A stretch of DNA of 5,798 nucleotides from Bacteroidia bacterium (GTDB taxonomy: Bacteria; Bacteroidota; Bacteroidia; Bacteroidales; Azobacteroidaceae): positions 1-5,798 of the forward strand of contig BNTR01000148.1 in NCBI GenBank assembly GCA_025996755.1, in the 5' to 3' direction. The first letter of the stretch is position 1. Every line of letters begins with the position of its first letter. Both the position numbers and the translations under genes were made by a program. Shown in pieces: positions 1 to 4,199 of the stretch. The notes under the pieces were generated by a model, which did not search any database, was not told the DNA's origin, and saw only the letters and a list, made by a program, of their open reading frames with translations.

Positions 1-38
1 AAGCACCAAATCTTTTTGATGCCACGCAAAAAGCACCG
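1..38. repeat. Exact inverted copy of 1220-1257 at the sequence edge
   Basis: All 38 bases are the perfect reverse complement of bases 1220-1257, inside the DUF1351 gene. The forward strand here encodes APNLFDATQKAP, the same peptide as the leftward DUF1351 gene, and then breaks off abruptly into antisense of the MBL gene. The repeat may continue beyond the left edge. A foldback or inverted chimera from amplification or assembly is the simplest explanation; a true inversion is the alternative. Confidence 0.9.
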
Positions 39-247
39 CATCCTATCCGAATAGCCGGACGTTCAAACTGTATTTTTTTGAGCGTTGAAATATTCAAATG
101 GTCTCCGTGCTCGTGTGAAATCAAAATCAAAGCAATATCTTTCAAAAATGGTTTGATTTTTGAAAAAGTAACGCCGCAATCTACGAGGACATGATTACAG
201 TAAATCACGGCATTACCTTTGCTTCCTGTTGATAGAATGTTGTACAC
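1..247 (-). CDS. MBL-fold metallohydrolase, partial (N-terminal part only)
   Basis: The leftward reading frame gives the N-terminus of a metallo-beta-lactamase-fold hydrolase: an STGSKGNAV opening strand, VDCG, and the zinc-binding SHEHGDH motif (H45, H47, D49, H50 counted from GTG at 247). The fold binds two metal ions and usually hydrolyses phosphodiesters or similar esters; in Bacteroidota phages such genes often follow recT. Only about 70 genuine codons are visible. From base 38 to the edge the sequence is an inverted copy of part of the DUF1351 gene, so the C-terminal residues read there are artefactual or rearranged. The start is uncertain: no ATG is available. GTG at 247 is the first standard codon, while ATT at 253 (overlapping the recT stop) would add two residues and give a natural-looking MEVYNIL start. 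Family call is firm; a nuclease role is inference. Confidence 0.8.
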   Translation of the reverse strand, partial: MYNILSTGSKGNAVIYCNHVLVDCGVTFSKIKPFLKDIALILISHEHGDHLNISTLKKIQFERPAIRIGCGAFCVASKRFGA

Positions 248-252
248 TTCAA

Positions 253-1095
253 TCAGATGTTAATTTGTTTGACTTCTGTTGCCGCTTCGACCGGCTCTCC
301 CTGTTCTACAACTTCCGAACTCACATCAATCACATGGCGGGGCTGATTTTCTTCCGCGTCGTTGTAAAGCGTATCATTGTTCACTTCGCCGGATGTTTCG
401 ATGATGCGTTTGAGCGTTGCGTTCACGAGCGTTTTCTCGTACATCTCGCGCTCCCAAACCCAAAATGAGCCGCTTGTGTCCTTTGAGCGTTTGCGCCGAT
501 TGTTGAGTTCATCAATGGTGTAAAACTTTATTTCAGCCTCTCCACTCTGATAAACCACGCAGCAATAGCCACCGATTATTTTTCCTGCGAAAGTTGGAAT
601 GTGTTTATCAACTATTAGAACGCCAAACTCGTAATGACTTTCAAAAACATCACCGTCAAACACCAACACGGGCGATACGCTTTTCACGTTGCACGTTTCT
701 TTTGCCACGTGAATAAGTCCCTGATACTGCCAGCCAAATCTCAATGATTTGCCCGTTGGGCTGTCTTTGTCTTTCTGAACGAAAAAATAACAGTGATTTT
801 TTCGGAAGTCCAGTTTTTCACTGAACATTCCCATTAGTGCTTTTGTGATGAAAATTGACGGCACTTTTTCAATTTCCGGCAGGTTTGCCAACTTTTCAAT
901 GGCAAAAAATGCACTCTCCTTATATTTTTCCGGAAGTGAAACAAACTTTGCTGTTTGCATTTTTTCCATTTCTGCGACCACATCACCACGAACGGTTTTT
1001 GGGTCAAATTTTGCGACTTCTGCGACTTCTGCTACCTGTGCTACCTGTGCGACCTGTGCGACCTGTGCGACCTGTGCTACTTGTGTTGTTTCCAT
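253..1095 (-). CDS. recT: RecT family single-strand DNA annealing protein
   Basis: This 280-residue protein matches RecT-type single-strand annealing proteins in length and layout. After a low-complexity N-terminus come a helical segment (about residues 35-95), a core including KSLRFGWQYQGLIHVAKE and a VSPVLVFDGDVFE strand region (about 95-185), and a C-terminal FWVWEREMYEKTLVNATLKRI helix typical of the family. RecT proteins coat and anneal complementary single strands during phage recombination and replication, normally with a partner exonuclease. No recE-like gene is visible; the next gene is an MBL-fold hydrolase. The unusual feature is the N-terminus: METT is followed by six QVA and two EVA triplets, encoded by a 9-nt tandem repeat. 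The acidic tail (about 235-280) is probably disordered. The start lies 4 nt after the DUF1351 stop, so the two are almost certainly cotranscribed. Confidence 0.87.
   Translation of the reverse strand: METTQVAQVAQVAQVAQVAQVAEVAEVAKFDPKTVRGDVVAEMEKMQTAKFVSLPEKYKESAFFAIEKLANLPEIEKVPSIFITKALMGMFSEKLDFRKNHCYFFVQKDKDSPTGKSLRFGWQYQGLIHVAKETCNVKSVSPVLVFDGDVFESHYEFGVLIVDKHIPTFAGKIIGGYCCVVYQSGEAEIKFYTIDELNNRRKRSKDTSGSFWVWEREMYEKTLVNATLKRIIETSGEVNNDTLYNDAEENQPRHVIDVSSEVVEQGEPVEAATEVKQINI
1012..1083 (-). repeat. 9-nt tandem repeat, 8 copies, in recT
   Basis: Eight consecutive 9-nt units (forward strand TGCGACCTG with TGCTACCTG and TGCGACTTC variants; the last copy ends TTG) encode (QVA)6(EVA)2 just after the recT start. 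The three central copies (1048-1074) are identical. Because the unit is a multiple of three, gain or loss of copies would change the length of the N-terminal extension without breaking the frame. Confidence 0.95.
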
Positions 1096-1099
1096 TGTT

Positions 1100-2101
1100 T
1101 TATAAATTTTTGTATTCGTAATTGTTTGCTTTCAAATATGCGCCCAAAGCGGTTAGGCGTTCCATTGTGTCGGTAACTTCAAAAATGGCTTTGAACGTTT
1201 CCGGTGCCTTTGGCTGCTCCGGTGCTTTTTGCGTGGCATCAAAAAGATTTGGTGCTTTCACAACTTCCGGCTTCGATTGCTCCGGAATCTTGGATTTGCT
1301 TTCCAGTTCGGCAAAGCGTTTCATCCATTCGTCGTTTTCGAGCGTTTCAATATCAGTCAAAGCGACCGTAATGGAATTGTCGCGCACGTAGTAATACGCC
1401 TTTGCGATATCGCTATAAACGAAGTTCAACGATTGAATGCTCCTTACACGCTTGCTTGTGCGTTCGGCAATCAAACGCTCTTTTTCGGCTTTTTCGTTGG
1501 CTTTCCGTTGGCGAATAAGCGTGATTGACTGTGCTGCATTCAGGTTGTTTTTGTATTCAACCAAAATTTCTGCGGCAAAGTTTTCGGATTGGATTAAATC
1601 CAAATCATCCACAATTTTGTTGAGCGTTTCAAGAATTTGCTCCTTGTTCTTTTTTTCGGAAGTGGATAAATTCACGTCAATCCCTAACCGGTCAAACGTC
1701 AGCCAATCAATGCCTGTTGTTTCGCAAAATTCATTGAAATAGTCAATGAGATTTTTTCGTTTCTCTGTTTTGATGGTCATTTCAAAGTCGCCGATTTTTA
1801 AATTCAAAAGTTTATCCGCCGTTTTGAATTTGTCGATGATTTCAGCCTTGTAGATGGCTTCAAAATCATTGTAATGGTGCATGATTGCATCTTTTACAAA
1901 TTTCCTTTGATCCTCAAAGGATTTTGCATCGGCGTTCAGTTCGGCACGCATTCTTTTGAGTACTCCGATGCTGTCTTCTGTTGCAACTTGCTTCTCGATG
2001 TTGAGAGCTGCAATGCGCTCTGTTACCGATTTGCCGATTTCTTCCAGCCGGTGAACTATCACCGGCGTTTGTTCTAACTTGATAATCTCTTTACTTTCCA
2101 T
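1100..2101 (-). CDS. DUF1351 domain-containing phage protein
   Basis: The 333-residue product resembles DUF1351 proteins that commonly sit directly before recT in phages of Firmicutes and Bacteroidota; their biochemical role is not established. The visible layout is a long, highly charged helical body (about residues 5-235), rich in Lys/Glu with coiled-coil character, then a Pro/Lys/Glu linker with repeated KAPE/KPE elements (about 270-305) and a short C-terminal helix ending KANNYEYKNL. I chose ATG at 2101 (MESKEII). An upstream ATG at 2146 would add 15 residues (beginning MCAFFLNNN) encoded by the A/T-rich leader and its hairpin, which is unlikely. The position before recT suggests a role in recombination, perhaps as an accessory or loading factor (inference). 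Bases 1220-1257 recur inverted at the window's left edge. Confidence 0.82.
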   Translation of the reverse strand: MESKEIIKLEQTPVIVHRLEEIGKSVTERIAALNIEKQVATEDSIGVLKRMRAELNADAKSFEDQRKFVKDAIMHHYNDFEAIYKAEIIDKFKTADKLLNLKIGDFEMTIKTEKRKNLIDYFNEFCETTGIDWLTFDRLGIDVNLSTSEKKNKEQILETLNKIVDDLDLIQSENFAAEILVEYKNNLNAAQSITLIRQRKANEKAEKERLIAERTSKRVRSIQSLNFVYSDIAKAYYYVRDNSITVALTDIETLENDEWMKRFAELESKSKIPEQSKPEVVKAPNLFDATQKAPEQPKAPETFKAIFEVTDTMERLTALGAYLKANNYEYKNL

Positions 2102-2111
2102 TTTCTGTATA

Positions 2112-2135
2112 TTTTTTAAATTATTATTTAAAAAA
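2112..2135. promoter_or_regulatory. A/T-only hairpin in the DUF1351 leader
   Basis: Perfect 10-bp arms, TTTTTTAAAT (2112-2121) and ATTTAAAAAA (2126-2135), enclose a TATT loop about 10 nt before the DUF1351 start. Farther upstream, GCACACAC (2139-2146) and GTGTGTGC (2190-2197) form a second, long-range 8-bp pairing. Together they may shape translation of the DUF1351 mRNA, the 3' end of the tRNA-like transcript, or a promoter region. No consensus promoter is visible in this gap. Confidence 0.4.
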
Positions 2136-2213
2136 AATGCACACACAATTTATCATTCTGCAATCTAAGTGCTTGCGTTGCCTCGGCGCGTGTGTGCTGC
2201 CGATTTTTCTTTG

Positions 2214-2285
2214 TGGGAATAGCAGGAATCGAACCTGCGCCTACGGATTTTAATCCGGTGCTACTACCAACTGAGCTATATTCCC
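2214..2285 (-). tRNA. tRNA-like gene with irregular anticodon arm; isotype undetermined (Phe-like)
   Basis: The leftward strand folds as a cloverleaf: acceptor GGGAATA/TATTCCC (7 bp), D-arm starting GCTCAGTTGGTAG, T-arm GCAGG-TTCGATT-CCTGC (5 bp, canonical), discriminator A and no encoded CCA. The length is 72 nt. The D-arm has an extra T (GTAGC where GAGC is usual). The anticodon arm does not give a regular 5-bp stem with a 7-nt loop: CCGGA/TCCGT leaves a 6-nt TTAAAA loop and a mismatched outer pair. A bulged-C reading (ACGGA/TCCGT) matches the arm of bacterial tRNA-Phe, but with the wobble G of GAA missing. A 7-nt ATTAAAA loop (anticodon TAA, Leu) needs a C-C mismatch and conflicts with the short variable loop. 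It may be a divergent phage tRNA or a decayed one. It sits between two genes of the same leftward run. Confidence 0.7.
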
Positions 2286-2323
2286 ATTTTGAAATCCATG
2301 AACGCTTGCTAATCGTCCCATAA

Positions 2324-2464
2324 TTACTCCTCATATTGCTTTGAATAGCACTCGTCGCACAAGCCTCCGTTTTCTAACCAGACATCACGACTAATCAAAT
2401 CGTCGCATTTGTGGCAATAGTAGCCATCTGAAAAAATACCTCCGGTAATCATGAATGCGTCCAT
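2324..2464 (-). CDS. 46-residue zinc-ribbon-like mini-protein
   Basis: A short leftward frame starts at ATG 2464, 12 nt after the stop of the membrane-protein gene, and encodes 46 residues. Two knuckles, CHKC (C17, C20) and CDEC (C36, C39), are separated by 15 residues containing aromatic and acidic positions, the pattern of a treble-clef or zinc-ribbon domain. Such tiny phage proteins often bind nucleic acid or a host protein, but the partner here is unknown. A second in-frame ATG at codon 5 is an alternative start. The stop lies 38 nt upstream of the tRNA-like gene. Conserved Cys spacing and tight operon spacing make it likely to be real despite its size. Confidence 0.68.
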   Translation of the reverse strand: MDAFMITGGIFSDGYYCHKCDDLISRDVWLENGGLCDECYSKQYEE

Positions 2465-2476
2465 CACTTTTTCGTT

Positions 2477-2662
2477 TTAAAAATTGTGTGAAGGTTCTAA
2501 TGGCTCCATTCCGAAGAATAGACCCCACGCTAATCCCGATAAAATCACGTAAGCGAATGCCGCCACGCTCAACGCGCGAATGTGCAACAAATTTTCGGCG
2601 GCGGCAAAGAGAACTATCCCCGCTACCAAATTTGCGCTTAAAATTTTGTTTTTTGTTTTCAT
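2477..2662 (-). CDS. Small two-helix membrane protein
   Basis: This 61-residue product has a basic start (MKTKNK) and two hydrophobic stretches, about residues 8-24 and 31-51, linked by a short loop (AENLLHIR). This suggests a hairpin in the inner membrane with both ends on the same side. No family is recognised. The start follows the DUF3853 stop by 6 nt and has the AGTTATG context shared by several genes here, which supports ATG at 2662. Small membrane proteins in phage early operons can modify the host envelope or act in exclusion, but no motif points to a specific role. Confidence 0.62.
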   Translation of the reverse strand: MKTKNKILSANLVAGIVLFAAAENLLHIRALSVAAFAYVILSGLAWGLFFGMEPLEPSHNF

Positions 2663-2668
2663 AACTAT

Positions 2669-2983
2669 TTATTTTTTTTTACGTTCATTGTACAGTTCCA
2701 AAGCTATTTGTGCATCGCATATTATCTTGTTTCCTCTTTGACTGATTGCCGGTTTTATCCAGCCGTCGTTTATATGTCTGCCCACCATTGTTTTTGAGCA
2801 GCCAAGCAGTCTTGCTATGCCGTAATATCCAAACACGTTGCGACCATCGGTGTAGTCCTTCTCATGTACAGGCTCTTTCTCTTCCTGCCCGCTGCTTGCT
2901 ATTTTGAATAGTTCCAAAATTTCGTAGCCGGTGTATTTCAAAAGAGGCTTGCTGAGGTCTATTGTTATCTTTTCTTTTTTCAT
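2669..2983 (-). CDS. DUF3853 family helix-turn-helix protein
   Basis: This 104-residue protein fits the DUF3853 family of Bacteroidota phages and mobile elements. The C-terminal half holds YGIARLLGCSKTMVGRHI, a helix-turn-helix of the excisionase/MerR-like winged type (about residues 54-72), then DGWIKPAISQRGNKII, where the wing would be, and a final helix ending in Lys residues. The N-terminal half (KITIDLSKPLLKYTGYEILELF) is the usual lead-in. The role is probably DNA binding, perhaps as an early regulator or excisionase-like factor; the target is unknown. Its ATG overlaps the stop of the preceding gene as ATGA, indicating translational coupling. The 3' end runs into a run of ten A bases (sense strand), a possible slippage or sequencing-error site. 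Confidence 0.78.
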   Translation of the reverse strand: MKKEKITIDLSKPLLKYTGYEILELFKIASSGQEEKEPVHEKDYTDGRNVFGYYGIARLLGCSKTMVGRHINDGWIKPAISQRGNKIICDAQIALELYNERKKK

Positions 2984-3303
2984 ACCTCTGCTTTTTTTAC
3001 TAATCTAACAAAACATCTGTAACCCGGGGCAACGTCTTTCATTTGCTCCGCATACTTTCTGCTCACATAAATAATCGTTTTTTTTGCGTCGTCGCGTCCG
3101 TTGTCTGACCAATAGAAGCCGTGCTCAAAGGCGATGGGGCGTTCTTTCTTTGGCGTTGCGAAGAGTGCCTGAAATTGCTCGTCCGTTGGGATGGCTAATC
3201 CCACTTCGTCTGCCAACGCCTTGGCTTCGTCCCAAGTGCACCTGCCGCCTAAGTTCTGTGCGCGCCACTGCGCGCCTGCAAATTCAATAAATCCTGTTTT
3301 CAT
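2980..3303 (-). CDS. Small DUF1566-like (C-type-lectin-fold-like) protein
   Basis: This 107-residue protein is the first gene of the leftward run. The order of motifs, TWDEAKALADEVGLAIPTDEQFQAL then FYWSDNGRDDAKK and finally APGYRCFVRLVKK, resembles the DUF1566/Lcl C-terminal domain and the wider formylglycine-generating-enzyme/C-type-lectin fold: the 'WDEA...LPT..EF..L', 'YWS' and 'CVR' signature, here with LAIPT for the usual RLPT. The domain normally mediates ligand or surface recognition and is often part of larger proteins, so a stand-alone copy without a signal peptide in an early operon is unexpected. I chose ATG at 3303 (MKTGFIEFAG); ATG 3351 would add 16 residues derived from the upstream hairpin. 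The stop overlaps the DUF3853 start by 4 nt. The similarity is pattern-based and only moderately sure. Confidence 0.62.
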   Translation of the reverse strand: MKTGFIEFAGAQWRAQNLGGRCTWDEAKALADEVGLAIPTDEQFQALFATPKKERPIAFEHGFYWSDNGRDDAKKTIIYVSRKYAEQMKDVAPGYRCFVRLVKKAEV

Positions 3304-3326
3304 ACTCACAATGTTTTTAAAAATTA

Positions 3327-3380
3327 GCAACTCTAAGGGCAACACCGGCAAGCCGGGAGGAATGTTGCGCTTAGAGTTGC
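3327..3380. promoter_or_regulatory. 54-nt hairpin upstream of the leftward operon (attenuator-like)
   Basis: Arms 3327-3344 and 3363-3380 pair at 17 of 18 positions (GCAACTCTAAG, one mismatch, GCAACA). The 18-nt loop contains a nested CCGGC-AA-GCCGG palindrome (3345-3356). Read leftward, the hairpin is followed by TAATTTTTAAAAAC and then, after about 23 nt, the first ATG of the operon. A hairpin plus T-run inside the leader suggests an attenuator, an antitermination site or an mRNA-stabilising structure. A protein-binding cruciform is an alternative. Confidence 0.6.
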
Positions 3381-3411
3381 GTTGTTTTAAGTTTCAAATG
3401 TTTCCTCTACA

Positions 3412-3443
3412 TTTGTTTATTTCAAAAAAAGACTGTACCTTTG
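3412..3443 (+). promoter_or_regulatory. Consensus Bacteroidota promoter, rightward
   Basis: TTTG at 3412-3415, a 20-nt spacer and TACCTTTG at 3436-3443 match the Bacteroidota primary-sigma-factor consensus (-33 TTTG, -7 TAnnTTTG) at every defined base. Transcription would start near 3450 and run through the hairpins towards the gene at 3657, giving a leader of about 200 nt, or a short RNA if it ends at the T-run. Confidence 0.75.
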
Positions 3444-3449
3444 CAGCGT

Positions 3450-3497
3450 AATTTAATGCACAAAATCCACTTCGGGTGGACAGCCTTTTTTGTGTCC
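3450..3497 (+). ncRNA. Possible short leader RNA or attenuator with hairpin and T-run
   Basis: Just after the predicted rightward start lies TCCAC-TTCGG-GTGGA (3466-3480), then CAGCC and six T (3486-3491). CACAAAA (3459-3465) can also pair with TTTTGTG (3488-3494), enclosing the inner hairpin. Alternative pairs GGACA 3478-3482/TGTCC 3493-3497 and TGTCC 3493-3497/GGACA 3510-3514 are mutually exclusive with each other. The T-run is five bases from the inner stem, so termination efficiency is uncertain. Either a small RNA or an attenuated leader for the 3657 gene would fit. Confidence 0.35.
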
Positions 3498-3521
3498 TTT
3501 CGTTACAGGGGACAAAGGTAA
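3456..3521 (+). CDS. Possible 21-residue leader peptide
   Basis: An ATG about six bases after the predicted rightward start opens a 21-codon frame (MHKIHFGWTAFFVSFRYRGQ, then R and TAA). The peptide is rich in aromatic and basic residues. It spans the alternative hairpins, the arrangement expected of a translation-coupled attenuator. Against it, the leader is almost absent and a chance frame of this length is common. It is listed only because of its placement. Confidence 0.2.
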   Translation: MHKIHFGWTAFFVSFRYRGQR

Positions 3522-3543
3522 ATAGATTTATTTACATTGCAAT
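3513..3543 (-). promoter_or_regulatory. Leftward promoter of the early operon
   Basis: Read leftward, ATTG (3543-3540; consensus TTTG), a 19-nt spacer and TACCTTTG (3520-3513) form a near-consensus Bacteroidota promoter. Transcription would begin near 3507 and give a leader of about 200 nt that includes the 54-nt hairpin before the gene starting at 3303. It faces the rightward promoter at 3412-3443, so the two transcripts' first ~55 nt would be complementary. Confidence 0.62.
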
Positions 3544-3558
3544 AAAAAGTAAATAAAT
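3526..3558. promoter_or_regulatory. Operator-like inverted repeat over the leftward promoter
   Basis: ATTTATTTAC (3526-3535) and GTAAATAAAT (3549-3558) are perfect 10-bp inverted arms with a 13-nt spacer. They cover the spacer and -33 region of the leftward promoter, where a repressor would block it. The regulator encoded at 4200-4835 is the obvious candidate ligand, but binding is inferred from position only. Confidence 0.45.
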
Positions 3559-3586
3559 TTCTGTATAAAAAGTGTTAAATTGGCAA

Positions 3587-3607
3587 TATTTAGATTTATT
3601 CTAAATA
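3587..3607. promoter_or_regulatory. Second A/T-rich inverted repeat
   Basis: TATTTAG (3587-3593) and CTAAATA (3601-3607) are 7-bp perfect inverted arms around ATTTATT, about 50 nt before the 3657 gene. The ATTTAT element also occurs in the repeat at 3526-3558, so it may be a second operator half-site. In such A/T-rich DNA chance repeats are frequent. Confidence 0.3.
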
Positions 3608-3656
3608 ATGTATGAATGTAAATTGTTGATTGTTAAATATTTAAATTATAGTAGTT

Positions 3657-3944
3657 ATGGATGAAAATGAAAAGTATTTTGAAAACGAAGAGTTAAACAG
3701 ACTGTTCAACAATTGGCTTGCAGGAGACCCAACAGCACCATTAAATGCGAGCAGAATGACGTTTACACAGTTTGTATTGTCTGCGATTGAATCGGGCATT
3801 AATGTAGAACTCGCTGATTTTCAGCAAGGATTTAAGGATTACAAACTATCTACACCGATAGTTGATTTTGAACATTCATACTTTCAACAGTATGAGGCAA
3901 TGAAAGATATGTACAACCTAATAAAACATGGGTCTATCAAGTAA
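3657..3944 (+). CDS. Small acidic hypothetical protein
   Basis: This 95-residue protein begins MDENEKYFENEELNRLFNNWL and is rich in Asp, Glu, Asn and Phe/Tyr. It shows no signal peptide, membrane segment, Cys pair or recognisable DNA-binding motif. A central part (MTFTQFVLSAIESGINVELADFQQGFKDYK) looks helical. I do not recognise the family. The start has the AGTTATG context seen elsewhere in the window, and no other in-frame start is competitive. It is the first rightward gene after the control region and could be driven by the promoter at 3412-3443. Its last 27 nt overlap the end of the opposing gene at 4142-3918. An acidic early phage protein could be an anti-host or DNA-mimic protein, but nothing here establishes that. 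Confidence 0.65.
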   Translation: MDENEKYFENEELNRLFNNWLAGDPTAPLNASRMTFTQFVLSAIESGINVELADFQQGFKDYKLSTPIVDFEHSYFQQYEAMKDMYNLIKHGSIK

Positions 3945-4142
3945 AGGGAGTTTAAGCAGTGTACGGATGGCGTTACATACGTTTTCTGCATCCTCACGAG
4001 TTTTGAAATAGTTACCTACATCTTGTAGTTTTTCGTTTTTCCACAACTCGCATTTGTGAATAGGATTCGCAGGGATTACGTCGGGAAGCAGGTACTGAGT
4101 AACGTACCACATACAGTCTTTGAACATTTCTTTTTCGCTCAT
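3918..4142 (-). CDS. Small phage protein of unknown function
   Basis: This 74-residue protein starts at ATG 4142 (MSEKEMFKDCMWYVTQ). The frame is open upstream to an ATG at 4292, but that part reads antisense through the regulator gene and its promoter, so the short form is chosen. The C-terminal half, VGNYFKTREDAENVCNAIRTLLK, has the 'F-K-T/S-R-E-x-A' helix pattern common in short Bacteroidota phage proteins of unknown role. Two Cys (C10, C31) have no pairing motif. The gene is divergent from the regulator at 4200 with only 57 nt between starts, the position a cro-like or antagonist gene often takes, but no helix-turn-helix is seen. Its 3' end overlaps the convergent gene ending at 3944. Confidence 0.65.
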   Translation of the reverse strand: MSEKEMFKDCMWYVTQYLLPDVIPANPIHKCELWKNEKLQDVGNYFKTREDAENVCNAIRTLLKLPLLDRPMFY

Positions 4143-4199
4143 AACGATAAAATTTTTAATTTGTAATTCGGTGCAAAGGTACATAAAAATATTTATATA
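4143..4199. promoter_or_regulatory. Divergent promoter region between regulator and 4142 gene
   Basis: Leftward, TACCTTTG lies at 4181-4174 and would start RNA near 4168, about 25 nt before ATG 4142; no good -33 element is found at the expected distance. Rightward, TTAATTTG (4156-4163) is a 7-of-8 match to TAnnTTTG with T-rich sequence about 20 nt upstream, and would start RNA near 4170, about 30 nt before ATG 4200. The two promoters would overlap, and the regulator's start lies inside the leftward -33 region, an arrangement suited to autoregulation. Confidence 0.45.

Larger units (their letters stand above)
3304..3656. promoter_or_regulatory. Control region without a recognised gene
   Basis: These 353 bases separate the leftward operon from the rightward genes. 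They contain a large hairpin, two opposing promoters, overlapping alternative hairpins, a possible 21-codon peptide and two A/T-rich inverted repeats, all listed separately. This density suggests the main regulatory switch of the element. No phage attachment core or origin iterons were recognised. Confidence 0.6.

Noticed and set aside
2..190. Forward-strand open frame beginning APNLFDATQKAP
   Set aside because: It is the inverted DUF1351 fragment joined to antisense MBL sequence, not a gene.
1012..1083. CRISPR-like array
   Set aside because: Units are 9 nt, contiguous and without spacers, and they encode an in-frame peptide repeat in recT.
845..1121. Forward-strand Cys-rich frames opposite recT
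   Set aside because: They are antisense readings of the 9-nt repeat and have no homology-like pattern.
2102..2146. Longer DUF1351 start at 2146
   Set aside because: The added residues come from an A/T-only hairpin leader and look unlike coding sequence; MESKEII at 2101 is a natural start.
2250..2321. 23-codon frame starting 2 nt after the zinc-ribbon gene stop
   Set aside because: It ends inside the tRNA anticodon arm, has no motif and is easily explained by chance.
2128..2334. Leftward 68-codon frame across the tRNA-like gene
   Set aside because: Its central part is the translated tRNA itself and its ends run through structured non-coding sequence, so it is a shadow frame.
2980..3303. Diversity-generating retroelement target
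   Set aside because: The fold resembles known targets, but no reverse transcriptase, template repeat or adenine-biased variable region is visible in the window.
3304..3351. Longer start at 3351 for the DUF1566-like gene
   Set aside because: The extra codons are the 54-nt hairpin and its T-run, which look regulatory.
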